A stretch of DNA of 64,000 nucleotides, from assembly GCA_016125255.1 (NCBI GenBank), contig WGMD01000021.1, positions 1 to 64,000 on the forward strand, given 5' to 3'. The DNA is from Planctomycetota bacterium (GTDB lineage: Bacteria > Planctomycetota > Phycisphaerae > Phycisphaerales > Zrk34). The notes under the pieces were generated by a model, which was given only the letters and a program-made list of their open reading frames with translations, did no database searches and had not been told where the DNA came from. Position 1 is the stretch's first letter. Each line of letters starts with the position of its first letter. Positions 17,027 to 24,457 of this stretch are shown here, one piece after another. Both the position numbers and the translations under genes were made by a program.

Positions 17027-18335
17027 GGTCATCGGGATTCTGCTGTGCATCGTCGCATCCGCCTCCGCGCAGGTCAGCGACGATGCGAACATGAACTATC
17101 TGACCAATGATCATCTGCGGATCGGCGTCGATCTGAATCGCGGCGGTGCGATCGCCTACCTCGGTTTCGCCGGCGAAGACCGCAACCTTATCAACACGCA
17201 CGATACCGGCCGCTACATTCAGCAGTCGTATTACAGCGGGCCGCGACCTTATGGCGCGGCGCATCCGGCGTGGAAGGACTGGCCGTGGAACCCGATCGGC
17301 GCGGGCGATGTGTACAACCATCGCGCGACGGTGCTTGACCACCAGAACGACGGCAAAACGCTGTATGTCAAAACACGCCCGATGCAATGGGCGCTCGACA
17401 ACGTTCCCGGCGACTGCACTTTTGAAACATGGATCACGCTCCGCGACAACGTCGCTTCAGTGAAATGCCGACTCAACAACGATCGCAATTTCGACAAGGA
17501 CTACGGCTCCTTCTCGCAGGAACTCCCGGCCGTATACGTCATCGCGTCGCTCGATCAGCTTGTCACCTACGCCGGCGACGCCCCCTTCACGAATCAGCCG
17601 GTCACGCACATCGATCATGTCGGCATTCCGTGGACCGCATGGAACAGCACCGAATGCTGGTCCGCCTTCGTCGGCAAGGACGGGCGCGGCGTCGGACTCG
17701 TGCAGACGCATACCCTACGCTGGATCGGCGGCTTCAATATCGCGCCGGGCGAAGGCGACACGCACGCCGATGCGACCGGCTACTTCGCCCCCGTGCGCGA
17801 CGAAATTCTCGATGCGCATATTCATTACGACTATCACTACCAGATTGTCCTCGGCTCGGTCGACGACATTCGCAAAGTCGCTCGACAAGCCGCCGATGAT
17901 GTGCTGCTGGATTTTCACTTTGAGGCGACCGGTTCGCGGCTCGGTTGGACCTATCGACACGCCCGCGATATGGGCCTGCCGACGACCGGGCCGCTCAAGG
18001 TGGTGCTCGAAGAGGACGACCCGCAACTCCTCAGTCCGCCGCAGGCCTGGCAGGCCGATCGCACAAAAGTACTGCGACTCCGCGCTGCGTTCCGCACGAA
18101 CCAGCCCACCGCCCGGCTCTTTTGGCGATGCCTCGGCGATGCGGACTTTACCGAAGAAGAGTCGCTGGATTTCCCGGTGATATCGGATGGTCAGATGCAC
18201 GCATACCAGCTCATGATGCACGATCAACCGACATGGCGCGGCATCATCGTGCAGCTTCGCCTGGACCCCTGCGAACGCGGCGGAGCCGGACAATGGGTCA
18301 ACATCCGCGACCTCCGCGCCGACCCCGACAACTGA
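17004..18335 (+). CDS. Exported protein of unknown function
   Basis: A 443-residue protein starting at GTG 17004, preceded by GCGGAGG. The start is followed by a signal peptide (VIGILLCIVASASA, cleaved before QVSDD). The mature part is rich in aromatic and beta-strand-like sequence: HLRIGVDLNRGGAIAYLGFA, GRYIQQSYYSGPRPYG, TFETWITL and HIHYDYHYQIVLG. The first segment resembles the opening strands of galactose-mutarotase-like carbohydrate enzymes (ligand-facing asymmetry phrase GGAIAYL), but I cannot assign a family. It overlaps hisA by 23 bp, which suggests coupling although the functions look unrelated. Confidence 0.75.
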   Translation: MSLNAADKVIGILLCIVASASAQVSDDANMNYLTNDHLRIGVDLNRGGAIAYLGFAGEDRNLINTHDTGRYIQQSYYSGPRPYGAAHPAWKDWPWNPIGAGDVYNHRATVLDHQNDGKTLYVKTRPMQWALDNVPGDCTFETWITLRDNVASVKCRLNNDRNFDKDYGSFSQELPAVYVIASLDQLVTYAGDAPFTNQPVTHIDHVGIPWTAWNSTECWSAFVGKDGRGVGLVQTHTLRWIGGFNIAPGEGDTHADATGYFAPVRDEILDAHIHYDYHYQIVLGSVDDIRKVARQAADDVLLDFHFEATGSRLGWTYRHARDMGLPTTGPLKVVLEEDDPQLLSPPQAWQADRTKVLRLRAAFRTNQPTARLFWRCLGDADFTEEESLDFPVISDGQMHAYQLMMHDQPTWRGIIVQLRLDPCERGGAGQWVNIRDLRADPDN

Positions 18336-18385
18336 TCGACCCGCCCGCCGGGCATCGGCGCGGGCATCCGAGTAGAATAAGAGCT

Positions 18386-20059
18386 ATGCACGCCATCTTC
18401 GAGGACCGACGCTATCTCATCCCCTTCCGCTCGGCGCTCCTGCCGCAGATCTTCACCGATGTGCTGGTCGTCGGCTCCGGCGTGGCGGGACTCAGCGCGG
18501 CGATGTCCGCCAGCGCGCACAGCGATGTGATCGTGCTGGCCAAAAGCGCGATGGACCTGTCCAACACCGCATGGGCCCAGGGCGGGATCGCTGCCGTCGT
18601 CGATGAAGGCGACACCACTGATTCGCATATCCGCGAGACACTCGAAGCCGGGGCGGGACTGTGCGATGAACCCGTCGTGCGACGCATCATCGAAGCCGGC
18701 CCCGAGCGCGTGCAGCAACTCATCAAGATGGGCATGCCATTCGATCGTGACGAAAGCGGCGCTCTCGCCCTCGGTCGCGAAGGCGGTCAATCCGCCCATC
18801 GAATTCTCCACGCCGACGGCGACGCCACCGGTCACGCCCTCGCGCAGACCATGATCCGCGCCATCGCCCGACACGATCGCGTGCGCGTCTTTGATCACTG
18901 CTTCGCCCTCGATCTGCTCACCGACCCTTCCCCCGGCGAAACCGGCGGCCGATGCCTCGGCGCGATCACGCATCATCCCAAATACGGCCTGCAAGTCATC
19001 TGGGCCAAAGCGACCATTCTCGCCAGCGGCGGATGCGGCCAAATCTACCGCGAGACCACCAATCCTCCCGTCGCAACGGGCGACGGCATGGCGATGGCCT
19101 ATCGCGCCGGCGCGAAGCTCGCCGACATGGAGTTCGTGCAGTTTCATCCGACCGTGCTCTACATCGCTGGTGCGAGTCGCGCTCTGATCAGTGAAGCCGT
19201 GCGCGGCGAAGGGGCGTATCTCGTCGACCGGCGCGAGCGAAGGTTCATGCTCGACGTGCATGAACTGGCCGAACTGGCCCCGCGCGATATCGTCGCCCGT
19301 GCCATCAATCGTCAGATCACCAGCGGCATCGACGCCAGCGTCTACCTCGACGCCCGGCACATCGGCCGCGAACGATTCACCGCACGATTCCCCGGCATCA
19401 CCGCCCTGCTCGCCCGCTTCGACCTCGATCCCTCGCAGGACCTGATCCCCATCCGCCCTGCCGCACACTACATGTGCGGCGGCGTCTGGGTCGATGAACA
19501 GGCCCGCACCAACATCCCCGGCCTCTACGCCTGCGGTGAAGTCGCCTGCACCGGACTCCACGGCGCCAACCGCCTCGCCTCCAACAGTCTGCTCGAAGGC
19601 CTCGTCTGCGGCAACGAAGCCGGGGCGGCGTGCCATGAATCCGTGTCGCAGGCCGTGCCCCTGCCCATGAAGATCGTCTCCGACATCCGCCCCTCCGATC
19701 GCAGCGAACTCGACCTGCCCGACGTCCTCTCCACGCTCCGCAGCGTCATGTGGCGACACGTCGGCATCGAACGCAGCGGCTCGCAATTGGAGGACGTTTC
19801 GGAAATGTACGAATTCTGGGCTAGATACACGCTTGATAAAATCTTCGATGATCGCACCGGATGGCAGGTTCAGAACATGCTCCTCATCGGCGCTCTGATC
19901 ACGCAAGCCGCCAACTGGCGCACCGAAAGCCGAGGCGCGCACTACCGCACCGACTTCCCGCACGACGACCCCAACCTCCGTATGCACGCCTGCTGGCAAC
20001 ACGGCTTGTCCGAGGCCCAGACCCTCCCCGTTCGTGACCCCATTCCGGCTGTTTCATGA
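18386..20059 (+). CDS. nadB: L-aspartate oxidase NadB
   Basis: Oxidises aspartate to iminoaspartate with FAD, first step of NAD synthesis. The FAD fold is VLVVGSGVAGLSAAM. The family signatures follow: TAWAQGGIAAV, EGGQSAHRILHADGDATG, ASGGCGQIYRETTNP, EFVQFHPT, RGEGAYLVD, and the C-terminal flavin segment HGANRLASNSLLEGLV. The ATG at 18386 gives 557 residues, normal for NadB; the longer open frame upstream overlaps the previous gene. It overlaps the TatD gene by 4 bp. nadA is not in the window. Confidence 0.95.
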   Translation: MHAIFEDRRYLIPFRSALLPQIFTDVLVVGSGVAGLSAAMSASAHSDVIVLAKSAMDLSNTAWAQGGIAAVVDEGDTTDSHIRETLEAGAGLCDEPVVRRIIEAGPERVQQLIKMGMPFDRDESGALALGREGGQSAHRILHADGDATGHALAQTMIRAIARHDRVRVFDHCFALDLLTDPSPGETGGRCLGAITHHPKYGLQVIWAKATILASGGCGQIYRETTNPPVATGDGMAMAYRAGAKLADMEFVQFHPTVLYIAGASRALISEAVRGEGAYLVDRRERRFMLDVHELAELAPRDIVARAINRQITSGIDASVYLDARHIGRERFTARFPGITALLARFDLDPSQDLIPIRPAAHYMCGGVWVDEQARTNIPGLYACGEVACTGLHGANRLASNSLLEGLVCGNEAGAACHESVSQAVPLPMKIVSDIRPSDRSELDLPDVLSTLRSVMWRHVGIERSGSQLEDVSEMYEFWARYTLDKIFDDRTGWQVQNMLLIGALITQAANWRTESRGAHYRTDFPHDDPNLRMHACWQHGLSEAQTLPVRDPIPAVS

Positions 20060-20826
20060 TCGATACCCATTGCCATCTGACCTTCCCCGAGCTTCATACC
20101 CGGCTCGACGAAGTCCTCGCCGGCGCCGCGTCGGCGGGCGTCGATCGGATGATCACGATCGCCACGACTCCCGCCGACGCCGTCAATGCGCAAGCCATCG
20201 CCGAAGCGCACCCGCAGGTCCATTTCGCCTGTGGGGTCCATCCGCACTATGCAATCAACGTCGCCCTCAACGAGCTTCCGCCTTTGATCGCACGGGCGGG
20301 GCATGATAAGTGCGTCGCCTTCGGCGAGATGGGCATCGACTATCATTACCCCGATCCCCCGCCCGCCGTGCAGCACGAAATGTTTCAGGCCCAGCTCGAA
20401 CTGATCCGATACAGCGAGATGACCAAGCCGATCATTTTGCATTGCCGCAAAGCCGTCGACGACACGATCGGCCACATCAACGCCTCCGGCCTCGACCCCC
20501 GCCGCTTCGTCTTCCATTGCTGCACCGAACACCCCGCCGAAGTCCGCAAAATCCTCGACCTCGGTTCGATGATCTCCTTCACCGGTGTCGTCACGTATAA
20601 GAACGCCCCTGAAGTCCGCGAATCCGCCCTGCTCGTCCCCGATGGCCGTATCATGATCGAGACGGATGCGCCTTACCTCACGCCCGAACCCCATCGCAAA
20701 ATCCGCCCAAACGAACCCAAATTCGTTCCCGCCACCGCCGCCTTCCTCGCTGACCTGCGCGGCATGTCCCTTGACGATTTCATCCAGCTCACTGACGCCA
20801 ATGCCCGCCGGTTTTTCCAGTTCTGA
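20056..20826 (+). CDS. TatD family metal-dependent hydrolase/deoxyribonuclease
   Basis: A 256-residue TIM-barrel hydrolase. Metal ligands are seen in order: DTHCHL at the N-terminus, CGVHPH, GEMGIDYHY, ILHCRKA, FHCCTEH and ETDAPYL near the C-terminus, the full TatD set. Members show 3'-5' exonuclease activity on DNA; the in vivo role is uncertain. The ATG overlaps the nadB stop (ATGA), so the two are probably co-expressed. Confidence 0.92.
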   Translation: MIDTHCHLTFPELHTRLDEVLAGAASAGVDRMITIATTPADAVNAQAIAEAHPQVHFACGVHPHYAINVALNELPPLIARAGHDKCVAFGEMGIDYHYPDPPPAVQHEMFQAQLELIRYSEMTKPIILHCRKAVDDTIGHINASGLDPRRFVFHCCTEHPAEVRKILDLGSMISFTGVVTYKNAPEVRESALLVPDGRIMIETDAPYLTPEPHRKIRPNEPKFVPATAAFLADLRGMSLDDFIQLTDANARRFFQF

Positions 20827-20893
20827 TCGACTATCCCCATCCTGCCAAGACGCGCCGCAATCGCTCCATCGCCCGCCCGGGTTCTAAGAATGA

Positions 20894-21586
20894 TCATGGC
20901 GCTTTGATGACAACGTCATCAAGATACATTTCATCCTTGCCGACGACGAAGGCGATGTTGCTCTTAGTGGCGTGAGCGATGCCTTCGGACTGGTAGGATC
21001 CGACGTCCTTGCCGTCGATGACCAGTTCCATCGTGTCGCCCTTGATGCGGACGACGGCTGTGGACCAGTCGGCCCCGGTGATCGGAAAGTCGACGAATTT
21101 CTGATGTGCGGCGATGACGGCCTTGGATTCATCATTGAGCGAACCATCTTTTTCCTTCTGTGCGTAGACCTTGTTCGAGAACACGCCGAACTTGCCGTCC
21201 TGGAATTTGACGCCTTTGGGCGTCAGGGCGACGCGGCAGATGTGGCCGGCGTGGGAGTCTTTGTAGCTGCGGTCGTTGAAGGCGATCTGGAGGCCGATGT
21301 TCTTGTCGACGGGCTTGAAGCGAACGCTGACTTCAAAATCGGGGCCGGGCTCGACATTGACGTTCTGCACGGCGTTGTGTCCGGGTTTCATGATGCAATG
21401 CAGCTTTCCGTCCTCGATGCGCGCTTCCGACGAGTAGAGCCGCCACGTCTTGCTCAACTCCGCGGCGGAAAAGTCGTCCTGAAAGAGTACCTTGCCGTAA
21501 TGATCGGCGGGGATTTCGCCGGCGGAGAGCACCGTGACGGATGCGACGATCAGAAGCGCGGCGGTGACGATAGTGGTTCGGGTCAT
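20894..21586 (-). CDS. Exported LamG/DUF1080-like beta-sandwich protein
   Basis: A 230-residue protein with a signal peptide (TTIVTAALLIVASVTVLSAG). The mature part reads as a concanavalin-like sandwich: VLFQDDFSAAELSKTWRLYS, IEDGKLHCIMKPG, FEVSVRFKP, MELVIDGKDVGSYQSEGI and MYLDDVVIKAP. This is the layout of DUF1080 or LamG-type carbohydrate-associated domains in planctomycetes. The ATG at 21586 is chosen over a TTG at 21607. It is followed upstream by an SGNH hydrolase and a sulfatase in the same direction, which suggests a polysaccharide-related role by context. Confidence 0.75.
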   Translation of the reverse strand: MTRTTIVTAALLIVASVTVLSAGEIPADHYGKVLFQDDFSAAELSKTWRLYSSEARIEDGKLHCIMKPGHNAVQNVNVEPGPDFEVSVRFKPVDKNIGLQIAFNDRSYKDSHAGHICRVALTPKGVKFQDGKFGVFSNKVYAQKEKDGSLNDESKAVIAAHQKFVDFPITGADWSTAVVRIKGDTMELVIDGKDVGSYQSEGIAHATKSNIAFVVGKDEMYLDDVVIKAP

Positions 21587-21611
21587 GGCGGGTGGGTTCC
21601 TGTGCAAGAAG

Positions 21612-21625
21612 GTACCAGACGCTTC
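21612..21625. repeat. 14-bp intergenic repeat, copy 1
   Basis: GTACCAGACGCTTC, identical to a second copy at 22521-22534. Both copies are followed within 6-11 bp by GCTCAGC. Each lies just upstream of a minus-strand exported-enzyme gene. Confidence 0.5.
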
Positions 21626-21650
21626 ACTGCGCTCAGCGCCAGCGTGACGA

Positions 21651-22502
21651 TTATTGTAGTTTCTCCGAGGATTTCAGGTTTTCGAGGATATTCTGCGAGA
21701 CGACGGAGCCGAGGAACTCGTAGCCGGGGGCGCCGTAGTGGCAATGGTCCTTGGGGTTCTGCCATTCATCGACGTGCGGGAGAATCGCGGTGTAAAGATC
21801 ATCGATGGCGACGCCGCGCTTTTTCATGAGCTCGGCGGCGGCGGCGTTGAAGTCAATGATGCCCTGACGATGGGCGTCATCGGTGTTGAGCGGTGTGGAA
21901 GTGGCCCAGACGAGCTTGGCGCCGGTGGCCTGAAGCCGATCGATGAGCTTATTTAAATTAGCGAGATAGTCGGCGCGCGATGTTTTGCGATTGACATCGT
22001 GGATGCCGAAGTTGAAGTGGATCAGATTCCAGTGCCCGTCACCGAGCCATGCATCGAGATGGTCAAGCCCATAAGAGGTCGGCCCGCAGTTGGCGGGGGC
22101 GCGGTGGAGATTGACTTTGCCGTCGAGGGCGTGGCGTGTCGGCACGGTGTAGCCGCGTGAGATGGAATCGCCGATGAGCAGGACGCGCGGCAGGGATGGA
22201 TCATCTTTGACATAGTCCCAGGCCGTCTCCTCGTGCCGATCGACTTTCTGCATCTGATAGATCGGCAGATAGAACGAGCCGAGGTTTTCGGCGAGCACGT
22301 GCTCCCACTTCTGCTGATCAGGCGGCAGCGTGGCGACCCAAGCGTCGAAGGCGGCGGCCCGGCGGGCGTCCTCCTTTTCCTTGGCGGCCTTTTCGGCGGT
22401 GCCATCGGGTTCGCCGGTGGCGGCGGGCGCGACTTGGAGGGCGTGCAAAGCAAACAGGATCGCGAAGATCACGAGCGTCGATGAGCAGGCGGGTCGTTGC
22501 AT
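21651..22502 (-). CDS. Exported SGNH/GDSL-type hydrolase
   Basis: Probable esterase acting outside the cytoplasm. After a signal peptide (VIFAILFALHALQVAPAATG) comes a charged helix, then SGNH blocks: block I LLIGDSISRGY with the nucleophile Ser, block II glycine in ANCGPTSYG, block III HFNFGIHDVN with the Gly-x-His variant, and block V DHCHYGAPGYEFLG with the catalytic Asp/His. The 283-residue length fits. The ATG has GGAG 7 nt upstream. The catalytic core is clearly related to the C-terminal part of the GH97 fusion protein near 62.3 kb. Confidence 0.88.
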   Translation of the reverse strand: MQRPACSSTLVIFAILFALHALQVAPAATGEPDGTAEKAAKEKEDARRAAAFDAWVATLPPDQQKWEHVLAENLGSFYLPIYQMQKVDRHEETAWDYVKDDPSLPRVLLIGDSISRGYTVPTRHALDGKVNLHRAPANCGPTSYGLDHLDAWLGDGHWNLIHFNFGIHDVNRKTSRADYLANLNKLIDRLQATGAKLVWATSTPLNTDDAHRQGIIDFNAAAAELMKKRGVAIDDLYTAILPHVDEWQNPKDHCHYGAPGYEFLGSVVSQNILENLKSSEKLQ

Positions 22503-22520
22503 CGGGGCTCCTGTACGGAT

Positions 22521-22534
22521 GTACCAGACGCTTC
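22521..22534. repeat. 14-bp intergenic repeat, copy 2
   Basis: GTACCAGACGCTTC as at 21612. Placed between the SGNH gene and the sulfatase gene. Confidence 0.5.
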
Positions 22535-22562
22535 GCCGCGACGGCTCAGCATCGGCGTAGGG

Positions 22563-24203
22563 TCAATCTTCGGGTTCGTTCGATTTCGTCGGGGCGGTGT
22601 CGGGGTCGTGGGTGTTGTCCCATGAAATGTTGCGATCGTTGGGTTGATCGGGTCCGGGCGTGGAGCGGCCGGATTCGACCTGATGCGCGAGGAGCGTTTT
22701 GAGCTCGGTGACGATGGACGGCTGGGTGTCGTAGATGTTCTTCGTTTCGCCGATGTCGTCGGTGATGTGATAAAGCTGACCGGGCTGTTTGGCGACGCCG
22801 TTGCTCCAACCGCCGGAACCCTTGCCGAGGATCAGTTTGAAGTCGCCCTTGCGGATGGCGAACAGACCGTTGAGACCCTGACTGATCGCCGAGTCGCGGA
22901 CGGGGTGATCCTCGCCGCGGAGGATCGGCAGGAGACTGACGGAGTCTTCGCCGGCCGTCGGCGGGAGTTTGTAGCCGACGATTTCGGCGAAAGTCGCCAT
23001 GAAATCGGCATGCTCGGCGAGCTGGTGGGTCACTGTTCCCGGTTTCGTCACGCCGGGGTAACGGATGATGAAGGGCACGCGATGCCCGCCTTCCCATGCA
23101 TCGCCCTTGTACCCGCGCAGCGGGCCGCTGGCGTGATGGCCCATCTTCTCCATCCGATCGACGCCGATGTACGGAGCGCAGCCGTTGTCGGAAGTAAGGA
23201 TGACGAGGGTCTGATCGGCTTCGCCGGAAGCGTCAATGGCGGCGAGGACGCGGCCGATGATGGCGTCGGTTTCCATCACAAAATCGGAATACGGGATCAT
23301 GCCGCTCTTGCCGCGCCACTCGGGCGTGACGGCGAGCGGCGTGTGCGGGGCCGTCAGCGGAAGATACAGGAAAAAGGGCTTGCGCGCTTTGGCGTTGTTG
23401 ACGATGAACTTCTCCGCGCGATCGGCGAGCGTCGGAAGAATGGCATCGAAGTCCCAATCCTTGAGGGCCGGTCCCTGCTGCGAAGCGAGATGACCTTCGA
23501 ACTGCCTGGGGGGGAGAAAATCAGAAGGGATGCCGAGCGTGTGATCATTTTCGATGAAGCAGTACGGAGGCCAGTTGGGGACGTCGGTTCCGAAGTAGGT
23601 ATCGAATCCGCGCGTGGTCGGGCCGCCGGCGATGGCGCGGGAGAAGACGGCCTTCCAGATTTCGCGATCCTTATCGGTTGGGTTGGCGTTATGTGCCGCC
23701 TGCCGGAAGGCGGAGCGTTCGCCCTTTTCGATGGGCCAGTCCCAGCCGAGGTGCCACTTGCCGATCGCGCCGGTCGTGTACCCGTTGGCCTTGAGCATCG
23801 AAGCGAGCGTCATGCGATCGGGTGCGATCAGCGGATTCTCCCAGAGGCCGACGATACCCCGGGTGAGGCGCGTACGCCAATGATATCGGCCGGTCAGGAG
23901 CGTGTAGCGCGAAGGGGAGCAGACGCCGGAACTGGAGTGACCATCGGTGAAGCGAAGTCCCGACGCGGCGAACTTGTCGATGTTCGGCGTGGGAATCTTG
24001 CTCTCGGGATTGTTGCAGTGCGGGTCGCCGTAGCCCAGATCGTCGGCGAGAATGATGACGATATTCGGTCGCGGCGTCGGTTCGACCGCGTGTGCGGGCA
24101 TCGCCGCCAAAAGCATCAGCACGCCCGCCATCGCCAGGAGGCGTGGGAAGAACGGATACGGCCTTTCAAAAGAGGAGGTGATGCGGCGAGAGGTCGGAAA
24201 CAT
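22563..24203 (-). CDS. Exported sulfatase (arylsulfatase type, formylglycine-dependent)
   Basis: Hydrolyses sulfate esters, probably on polysaccharides. A signal peptide (LLAMAGVLMLLAAMPAHA) is followed by the alkaline-phosphatase fold: NIVIILADDLGYGD for metal binding, then Cys95 in GVCSPSRYTLLTGR, the CxPSR motif converted to formylglycine. GKWHLGWDWP and LTSDNGCAPY supply further active-site residues. Length 546. The start at 24203 is chosen because it directly precedes the signal peptide and has AAGGGA upstream; the frame extends to 24425 without a plausible start. The maturase is not in this window. Confidence 0.93.
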   Translation of the reverse strand: MFPTSRRITSSFERPYPFFPRLLAMAGVLMLLAAMPAHAVEPTPRPNIVIILADDLGYGDPHCNNPESKIPTPNIDKFAASGLRFTDGHSSSGVCSPSRYTLLTGRYHWRTRLTRGIVGLWENPLIAPDRMTLASMLKANGYTTGAIGKWHLGWDWPIEKGERSAFRQAAHNANPTDKDREIWKAVFSRAIAGGPTTRGFDTYFGTDVPNWPPYCFIENDHTLGIPSDFLPPRQFEGHLASQQGPALKDWDFDAILPTLADRAEKFIVNNAKARKPFFLYLPLTAPHTPLAVTPEWRGKSGMIPYSDFVMETDAIIGRVLAAIDASGEADQTLVILTSDNGCAPYIGVDRMEKMGHHASGPLRGYKGDAWEGGHRVPFIIRYPGVTKPGTVTHQLAEHADFMATFAEIVGYKLPPTAGEDSVSLLPILRGEDHPVRDSAISQGLNGLFAIRKGDFKLILGKGSGGWSNGVAKQPGQLYHITDDIGETKNIYDTQPSIVTELKTLLAHQVESGRSTPGPDQPNDRNISWDNTHDPDTAPTKSNEPED

Positions 24204-24457
24204 GTCATGATCCCTTCGTACATAGTCGTCGGCGGGTTTTTGTATTATGAACATTAACCCAATCAGACGCGGCGGGCGAATCGTGGCGATGCTCTGACAG
24301 AACGGCGGCGAAGTCGTGTTTAATGCCTCGATCGCAGCACACTTATCCGGCATCCGGGATATACTGTGGAACCCGCCAGGCCTCCCGCCGATATTGAAAA
24401 CCCCAAGCCGAACCCGCCGCGGCAATCACAGCACCGCCATTTTTGAAGTGGACCCTC

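Noticed and set aside
18224-20002. 592-codon open frame on the minus strand
   Set aside because: Antisense shadow of nadB.
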